Shown piece after piece: positions 20,468-25,017 of a DNA stretch of 25,017 nucleotides. The notes under the pieces were generated by a model. The model was given only the letters and a program-made list of their open reading frames with translations, had not been told where the DNA came from and did no database searches. The stretch's first letter is position 1; every line of letters starts with the position of its first letter. Location of the stretch: IMG/VR virus record IMGVR_UViG_3300046011_002851, positions 1 through 25,017 of that record; one strand, 5' to 3'. The DNA is from a virus. The position numbers were made by a program, and so were the translations under genes.

Positions 20468-23289
20468 CAGAATGTGCCTCCGTCCATGTTACCCCAAACC
20501 GGAGCGCTTGAGCCGGCAGAAAGCAATACTTGACCTGCAGTGCCTGCAGCTGTTACAGCGTACGCAGTACCTGTGCCATAAATCGCACCTCCAGCTGTTG
20601 GAGTAGCGGTTGAATTTGTACCGCCATTGGCAATAGGCAAAGTGCCTGTCACACCGGTCGTCAGAGGCAAACCGGTTGTATTTGTCAATGTTCCAGAAGA
20701 AGGTGTGCCTAGAGCACCACCATTAACAACTGGAGATCCAGCAGAACCAATGCTTACAGCTAAAGCTGTTGCTACACCAACGCCAAGACCTGTGATAGAA
20801 CCTACAGCAGGAGTTACCGTGGTGTTGCCTGCAGAAGTCAGTTGGCCTTGGGCATTAACTGAGAATGTGCCTACCTGAGTTGCAGAGCCGTAAGATCCTG
20901 CAGTGACCGCTGTGTTAGTAATGCTAAACTGAGTGCCTGCAAGAGTTAGGCCTGTGCCTGCAGAGTAGATCTGAGATGAACTAATCTGAGTAAACGTAAT
21001 ATTGGTTGTGCCAAAAGTGATCGTGCCTACAGTGTTGCAAGTGTATGTTTCACCTGCTCCTGTGGTACCTTGCTGCACAAAGAAAGTAGAGCCTTCGCCT
21101 AATGTATTAGGGCTAGTTAGGCCGTAAGTATTTGTGTCAGAAGAACGAGTCAAAATCCAGTTAGTTGCGCCTGAACCTACATCACTAACCACATACACAC
21201 CGTTTTGCGTCTGATCTGTTTGTTGATAGACCAACACACGATCAGCTACGCTTAATGTGACCCCGTCAATAACTAAGGCGACTTGCGTACCAGAGTTTGT
21301 CAACGTAGCTCCAACCCCGGAAGTGCCATTGTTGTATGTGGCAGTGAGGTTAGTTGGAGATTCTACCCGCACAGGCTGGTGAAAATGAATACCTGAGGCA
21401 ACAAGTGTGTCTACATATTGTTTGGTTGCCAACTGCAAATTAGTTGTTGGATCTTGAGTTACAGCAACAGAAGTCAACCCGCCAAGCGTCAACGATGATG
21501 CGCCTAGTGAGATTGGCGTTGTACCTACCGTGACTGAACTATTTGTCAATGCAGCATTGGGAATGGCACTAAAGTTTGTGCCGGTCAATGTTGGAGTAGT
21601 GCTGTAACTAGGCGTTGATCCACCAACCAAAACGCCTGTTCCTGCAGCAAGTAATGCAGTAGCACCTAAACCTGTTTGGTAAGGCACAGAACCTGCCGCT
21701 CCACCTGCAATATTAGTTGCCGTTGTTGCTGTAGTGGCCGTTGTTGCTGTAGTGGCCGTTGTTGCCAATGTTGCAGTTGCAGCATTACCGCCAATAGACA
21801 AACCGGCAGCAGTGCCTGTCAAGCTTGTACCTGGGCCGCTAAATTCTGTGGTAGCTGTGATTGTTGTACCACGAACTGTAGTTGCCGTTGTAGCTCCAAT
21901 TGTCGTGCTATTGATTGTGCCACCGTTAACAGCAGCAGTAGTCAGCACGGCAGAGTTCAAAGTCACAATGCCTGTTGTGTCAGCAATAGATCCTGCGGCA
22001 GTGCCGTCTTTAGCCTTGAGGTTCATTACTTCAAGGTTAGTTGCATCAACTAAAGACGCAGTCACATCAGTTGCATCAACAGTGGTAAACACACCGCTTG
22101 AAGGCGTAGTGGCTCCAATAGTTGTGCTATTGATTGTGCTAGTAGTTATGCTGCTACCGGCAATTGTTTTACCTGACAAAGAAGACGGAATATCTTGATT
22201 AGTCAGTGATCTGAAAGTAGGAGTGGCATCAACCCCTGAAGTAGGACCTGAAAGAATACGATTAGCAGGTTGCGCTAACCAAGAGCCTGTCAAAGTTCCG
22301 CTAGTTGTAACTGGTGAACCAGAAACAACAAAATCGGCCGGCAAAGCCAAACCAACTGAAACAACAGTTCCTGTTCCTGGCACAGAACCCCAAACAAGAT
22401 TAGTGCCATTCCAATACAAAACTGTATTGGCACTTGTTGGTGCTGGTACAAAGCCTGTAGTCCCAACGCCGGTTTGGTAAAGCACCTGATTAGCTACACC
22501 GCCGTTAATATTGTTGGCTTGACCTACATTGAGTCCACTTTGATTGGACCAAGTATATTGGCTAGTGCCACCTGAAAGCAAAACTTGACCAGCAACACCG
22601 GCAGGCCCAACATACAAACCATCAGCGCCTGACCAAATAATAGCGCCTGGCTGCATGACTAAACTGCGAGCCGTACCACCGTTGTTTAAACCAAGGATGT
22701 TGTCAACTTGATCATCGGCAGAAAGGTCAACAGCAGGGTGTTTGTGGTCACCTCGTGAGAGCGTATTTAAAACACCCGCTGAGCCTGTTTGAAAACCTGA
22801 TTGAGGAGCAACTGCGCTAAAGTTAGCAGTCAGCGTGACGTTGCTACTCAAAGCACCACCGCCCGTTAGACCGTTGCCTGCAATAACCTGAGTTGTAGTA
22901 GGAACAAAACTACCGCTACCGCCTGTGGCAGGAACAGTTGTTGCTGCTGTTACTCGGCCCGTGCTATCGACTGTGAACACAGGGATGTTTGTGGCATTGC
23001 CATAAACTCCTGCAGCAACGCCTGTGTCATTGATCAATGTGCTGTTGATACCTTTAGGCGCAACGCTTAAAGTCACATTGCCGGTCAACTGACCACCGCC
23101 GGTCATGCCTGTGCCTGCAATCACCTGAGTGCTAGTTGGCACTCCGGCAACGCTAAGCAAGTCACCTACACGGATCTGATAATTATTGCCTTGATAGACA
23201 ATCATCATCAAACTGTCTTCGCTAGCCACAGGCGCAACAGGCAACTGTGTGAGTCGTGTGGGGATTAGATTACTTGGGACATCAGACAT
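20467..23289 (-). CDS. Large tail fibre protein (940 aa)
   Basis: The N-terminus (about 10-50: LTQLPVAPVASEDSLMMIVYQGNNYQIRVGDLL) looks like a virion-attachment domain. It is followed by Thr/Gly/Ser-rich beta repeats: TQVIAG.G(M/L)TGGG.L (54-69, 133-147), STTIGATT (twice, 388-395 and 461-468), and a Thr-Ala run (508-525). Residues 182-184 (HKH) and 635-637 (HFH) are HxH motifs like the metal-binding sites of trimeric fibres. A domain at about 640-720 (DGVTLSVADRVLVYQQTDQTQNGVYVV) is widespread in phage fibres. The end (GTLPIANGGTN..., GQVLLSAGSSAPVWGNMDGGTF) is typical too. It follows the zinc-ribbon gene directly (TAAATG). No peptidase or chaperone tail domain was seen. Confidence 0.82.
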   Translation of the reverse strand: MSDVPSNLIPTRLTQLPVAPVASEDSLMMIVYQGNNYQIRVGDLLSVAGVPTSTQVIAGTGMTGGGQLTGNVTLSVAPKGINSTLINDTGVAAGVYGNATNIPVFTVDSTGRVTAATTVPATGGSGSFVPTTTQVIAGNGLTGGGALSSNVTLTANFSAVAPQSGFQTGSAGVLNTLSRGDHKHPAVDLSADDQVDNILGLNNGGTARSLVMQPGAIIWSGADGLYVGPAGVAGQVLLSGGTSQYTWSNQSGLNVGQANNINGGVANQVLYQTGVGTTGFVPAPTSANTVLYWNGTNLVWGSVPGTGTVVSVGLALPADFVVSGSPVTTSGTLTGSWLAQPANRILSGPTSGVDATPTFRSLTNQDIPSSLSGKTIAGSSITTSTINSTTIGATTPSSGVFTTVDATDVTASLVDATNLEVMNLKAKDGTAAGSIADTTGIVTLNSAVLTTAAVNGGTINSTTIGATTATTVRGTTITATTEFSGPGTSLTGTAAGLSIGGNAATATLATTATTATTATTATTATNIAGGAAGSVPYQTGLGATALLAAGTGVLVGGSTPSYSTTPTLTGTNFSAIPNAALTNSSVTVGTTPISLGASSLTLGGLTSVAVTQDPTTNLQLATKQYVDTLVASGIHFHQPVRVESPTNLTATYNNGTSGVGATLTNSGTQVALVIDGVTLSVADRVLVYQQTDQTQNGVYVVSDVGSGATNWILTRSSDTNTYGLTSPNTLGEGSTFFVQQGTTGAGETYTCNTVGTITFGTTNITFTQISSSQIYSAGTGLTLAGTQFSITNTAVTAGSYGSATQVGTFSVNAQGQLTSAGNTTVTPAVGSITGLGVGVATALAVSIGSAGSPVVNGGALGTPSSGTLTNTTGLPLTTGVTGTLPIANGGTNSTATPTAGGAIYGTGTAYAVTAAGTAGQVLLSAGSSAPVWGNMDGGTF
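21719..21765 (-). repeat. 18-bp tandem repeat, about 2.6 copies, in the fibre gene
   Basis: On the plus strand the unit GCCGTTGTTGCTGTAGTG occurs at 21719-21736 and 21737-21754, with 11 bases of a third copy. On the minus strand it codes Thr-Ala-Thr repeats. The first two copies are identical, so the array may be young or prone to slippage. Confidence 0.8.
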
Positions 23290-23592
23290 TTAAAACTCCA
23301 GGTAGCCGTCACCGTCTTCAGTGATGAAGAACTCATCGCCGGCTTCTTGAATTACGCCAGCAGGATGAGTATTGATCGGTGTGTCCGGGCGGTTGAATGG
23401 AAGGACAATCTGGTCAGGGCGACGAGGTGCAAGTCGATACGGATCGTATTCATCACGGTCCTCTTCACAAACCATTAAGCCAGGGTAATTTGGATCTGGA
23501 GAAAGCTCAGAGAGTAACATCTTGCGCGAGCAGCGGCCACAAATGGCAATGCCATAAGTTGGCTGTCCACTCGGATCAAGAAATACGCTCAT
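23290..23592 (-). CDS. Zinc-ribbon-like virion-operon protein (100 aa)
   Basis: Cys18-G-R-Cys21 (ICGRCSRKM) and Cys42-E-E-D45 (GLMVCEEDRDEYDPYRLAPR) are placed like the two knuckles of a zinc ribbon, with Asp45 where a fourth Cys would be. The rest is a proline-rich, acidic tail (RPDTPINTHPAGVIQE, then DGDGYLEF). From memory, genes of this form often sit beside the connector-like gene found upstream here. Its start overlaps that gene's stop by 4 bases. The role is unknown; a small assembly or structural protein is likely. Confidence 0.65.
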   Translation of the reverse strand: MSVFLDPSGQPTYGIAICGRCSRKMLLSELSPDPNYPGLMVCEEDRDEYDPYRLAPRRPDQIVLPFNRPDTPINTHPAGVIQEAGDEFFITEDGDGYLEF

Positions 23593-24578
23593 TTTGTATA
23601 AACCCCGATGCCAGGATTGATTTGAATTGGAGAACCATCATTGTCGCCGTCCCAAGCACGCTGTAAGCTCATTGCTGCTTTTTGCTCAAGAACTGCCATG
23701 ATTTGAGGATCAACTTGTGGTGTTTCAGCAGCAACTTCAGCTGCCAATCCATCAACGATTGCATTTAGCCAACGTTGTGGCACTTCAACATCTTGCTGCA
23801 AGTTTGCAGTGTCCATGATCTGACGATGACGCCAAAGAACTAACTGCGCTTGTTCTGCAGCATAGAATGGTGCTGGCCACAAGTTCACAACAGGCCTTGG
23901 TAAATCACGTTGGAAGTAGTAATTGCTAGGGCGACCAGGAAACACTTTATTGCTCTGGTTGACGTAGCTATCACGATTCAATTGACCAAGAGGAATCTCT
24001 TGAGGCATGTTGCCTAGACTCACAACCGCATAGTTGAAAGTGGCATTAGGGTCTTGTGTATAAATACGGAAGTAGGGATACGCAAGAGCTCCTGAAATGT
24101 CTGTCCAAGTAATTTCACCTGCAACAGCAACATCGTCATAGCTACCAACCGTAACCCACACAGAGCCGTTGGTACTTACTTGGAAATACAAAGGAGTTGA
24201 TGCGCCTGACCACTCAATGCCTACAGTGTCAACTACTGTTTGAGTAGTAAAGCTGACTTGGTACAAATTACCAAAAACAGTATTTGCACCTGTGACAGGT
24301 TGAATTGTGCGATAGTTCAGGTTAAGAACTTCAACCGTGCCATTAGGCAAAGTGACAATCGGTTGATTCTCATACATTGGCAAAACCATTTTCTCAATAC
24401 ACCAGCTAGGTGTTTTGATACTGGCCAACTCTGACAAGAACAAATACAAAGACTCTAGGGCATAAGTCTGCATTTCGGCAGTAATAGCTTGAGCCGGCAG
24501 ACGGCAACGTCTGAAGGCGTGGTCTACCACCTTCAGAGCGTTAAACGTCGTCGTGCTCACTGTGCCTGAATAAGCCAT
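23589..24578 (-). CDS. Head-tail connector / stopper-like virion protein with beta insert (329 aa)
   Basis: An N-terminal helical part (about 10-60, ALKVVDHAFRRCRLP, TYALESLYLFLSELA) and a beta segment (LPNGTVEVLNLNYRTI) are followed by a C-terminal part with GRPSNYYFQRDLPRPVVNLWPAP (215-237), RHRQIMDTANL, VPQRWLNAIVDGLAAEVA and a terminal SPIQINPGIGVYTK. This outline resembles phage connector proteins of the P22 gp4 / T7 gp11 type that bridge portal and tail. Residues about 100-185 form a beta-rich module with a discoidin-like look (VDTVGIEWSG, YFQVSTNGSVWVTVG, YFRIYTQD). It follows an intergenic region with a possible promoter. The ribosome site is weak (GGGG). The exact connector type is uncertain. 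Confidence 0.66.
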   Translation of the reverse strand: MAYSGTVSTTTFNALKVVDHAFRRCRLPAQAITAEMQTYALESLYLFLSELASIKTPSWCIEKMVLPMYENQPIVTLPNGTVEVLNLNYRTIQPVTGANTVFGNLYQVSFTTQTVVDTVGIEWSGASTPLYFQVSTNGSVWVTVGSYDDVAVAGEITWTDISGALAYPYFRIYTQDPNATFNYAVVSLGNMPQEIPLGQLNRDSYVNQSNKVFPGRPSNYYFQRDLPRPVVNLWPAPFYAAEQAQLVLWRHRQIMDTANLQQDVEVPQRWLNAIVDGLAAEVAAETPQVDPQIMAVLEQKAAMSLQRAWDGDNDGSPIQINPGIGVYTK

Positions 24579-24669
24579 ACTAACCCCATTTTAGTAGTCA
24601 GATGGCAGCTGTCTCAGCACGCCCGATATTGACAAATTATAATTCAATCTCTATAAAGCAAGAAATTAC
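24579..24669 (-). promoter_or_regulatory. Intergenic gap with TATAAT before the connector gene
   Basis: This 91-base gap carries TATAAT on the minus strand at 24636-24641, inside the palindrome AATTATAATT and flanked by ATTGA/TCAAT. No convincing -35 is seen at 16-18 bases (TTCTTG at 17 is the best), and the hairpin 24656-24685 overlaps that place. It may be a weak promoter or a phage-specific control site for the genes downstream. Confidence 0.4.
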
Positions 24670-24685
24670 TTAGCATTTCTTGCTT
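24656..24685 (-). terminator. 11-bp hairpin at the end of the 108-residue gene
   Basis: The arms AAGCAAGAAAT (24675-24685 on the minus strand) and ATTTCTTGCTT (24656-24666) pair perfectly around an 8-base loop, and the stem covers the stop codon region. The 3' arm is T-rich, but only TATAG follows, so it may be an attenuating terminator, an mRNA 3'-end stabiliser or a processing site rather than a full stop. Confidence 0.5.
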
Positions 24686-24996
24686 GATTTAGACATTGTC
24701 ATGCCACCCTTTTTCATCATCATTTTGTCGCCTGGCAAATTAGGGGCTGTGCGCATTTTGGTTTCACCTGGGTTTTTGTTGTTCATAACACCCAAAGTAC
24801 CGCGGTTTTTAATCATCCCTTGAGGAGCTGATGGAGCCTTAACAGTTTCACGCACCATGACTTCTTTACGCATCATCTTTGGGGCTTCAGAAACTTTTCC
24901 GCCTTTAGAATAGCAGTTTGCACTGCCGCCCATGGCAAAACCTTTAGTCATTTTGCCTGATTTGAAATCAAAATCTTTTACTTTTCCAACTGTCAT
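24670..24996 (-). CDS. Met/Lys/Gly-rich small virion-type protein (108 aa)
   Basis: The composition is unusual: 14 Met, many Lys, repeated Gly-Gly motifs (GFAMGGSANCYSKGGKV at about 19-35, MKKGGMTM near 98) and a C-terminal Cys (SSKKC). It is strongly basic and probably disordered. Strong ribosome site AGGAG, 6 bases before the ATG. It is the first gene seen in the minus operon, before the connector-like gene, where phages often encode small capsid-associated proteins. A DNA-binding or capsid-interior role fits the charge, but this is inference. The AMGG motif recurs in the 912-residue protein. Confidence 0.62.
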   Translation of the reverse strand: MTVGKVKDFDFKSGKMTKGFAMGGSANCYSKGGKVSEAPKMMRKEVMVRETVKAPSAPQGMIKNRGTLGVMNNKNPGETKMRTAPNLPGDKMMMKKGGMTMSKSSKKC

Positions 24997-25017
24997 GATT
25001 TGCTCCTGCTTTTCTCC

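Noticed and set aside
21734-22198. A 154-codon plus-strand open frame inside the fibre gene
   Set aside because: Its Val/Ala-rich translation mirrors the Thr/Ala repeats of the fibre on the other strand.
15572-23289. A diversity-generating retroelement acting on the fibre or adhesin genes
   Set aside because: No reverse transcriptase gene or template/variable repeat pair was found in the window.
23589-23592. Programmed frameshift between the connector gene and the zinc-ribbon gene
   Set aside because: The four-base ATGA overlap is an ordinary stop-start junction, and no slippery run was seen. The downstream protein has its own sensible N-terminus.

Overview
This window looks like part of the genome of a tailed, probably short-tailed (podovirus-like) bacteriophage. 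The evidence is a long run of tightly packed virion genes on the minus strand: a head-tail connector-like protein, tail fibres, Gly-rich adhesins, a holin/endolysin lysis cassette, a second adaptor, a P22 gp10-like nozzle protein, and three large Ala/Gly/Gln-rich proteins that look like DNA-ejection (internal virion) proteins. No tail sheath, tail tube or classical tape-measure gene is seen. The protein families recalled here are typical of phages from freshwater and marine bacterioplankton. The host cannot be read from this window. Terminase, portal and major capsid genes are not in the window and presumably lie beyond the right edge.

Layout, left to right. Positions 1-1371 hold four small overlapping plus-strand genes of unknown role: a 5'-truncated conserved phage protein, a 53-residue C2HC zinc-finger-like protein, a 60-residue protein and a 142-residue protein. 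They converge on a minus-strand operon that fills 1410-24996. In transcription order (right to left) the operon encodes: a Met/Lys/Gly-rich 108-residue protein (24996); a connector-like protein with an apparent beta-sandwich insert (24578); a zinc-ribbon-like protein (23592); a 940-residue tail fibre (23289); a Dps/ferritin-like protein (20467); two small virion-type proteins (20117, 19790); two FN3+Gly-rich adhesins (19405, 18335); a 141-residue accessory protein (17142); a third FN3+Gly-rich adhesin (16714); a lysis block of coiled-coil/TM protein, anchored beta protein, 3TM holin and M15 endolysin (15562-14006); an adaptor (13911); a second fibre-like protein (13279); the nozzle-like protein (12080); a small acidic protein (10236); a GNAT acetyltransferase-like protein (10000); and the three ejection-type proteins (9564, 7669, 6214), followed by a fourth large ejection-type protein (3476).

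The operon is almost gap-free. Most stop and start codons overlap or touch, and many Shine-Dalgarno sites are written into the last codons of the upstream gene, so translation is probably coupled. Only two internal gaps are longer than about 20 bases (24579-24669 and 13918-14005). Both carry an inverted repeat and a TATAAT hexamer on the minus strand. The operon ends in a clear intrinsic terminator with a UUCG loop at 1342-1369, which sits inside the last codons of the opposing plus-strand gene. No stretch over 300 bases lacks a gene. No tRNA, CRISPR array, insertion sequence, integrase or attachment site was recognised.
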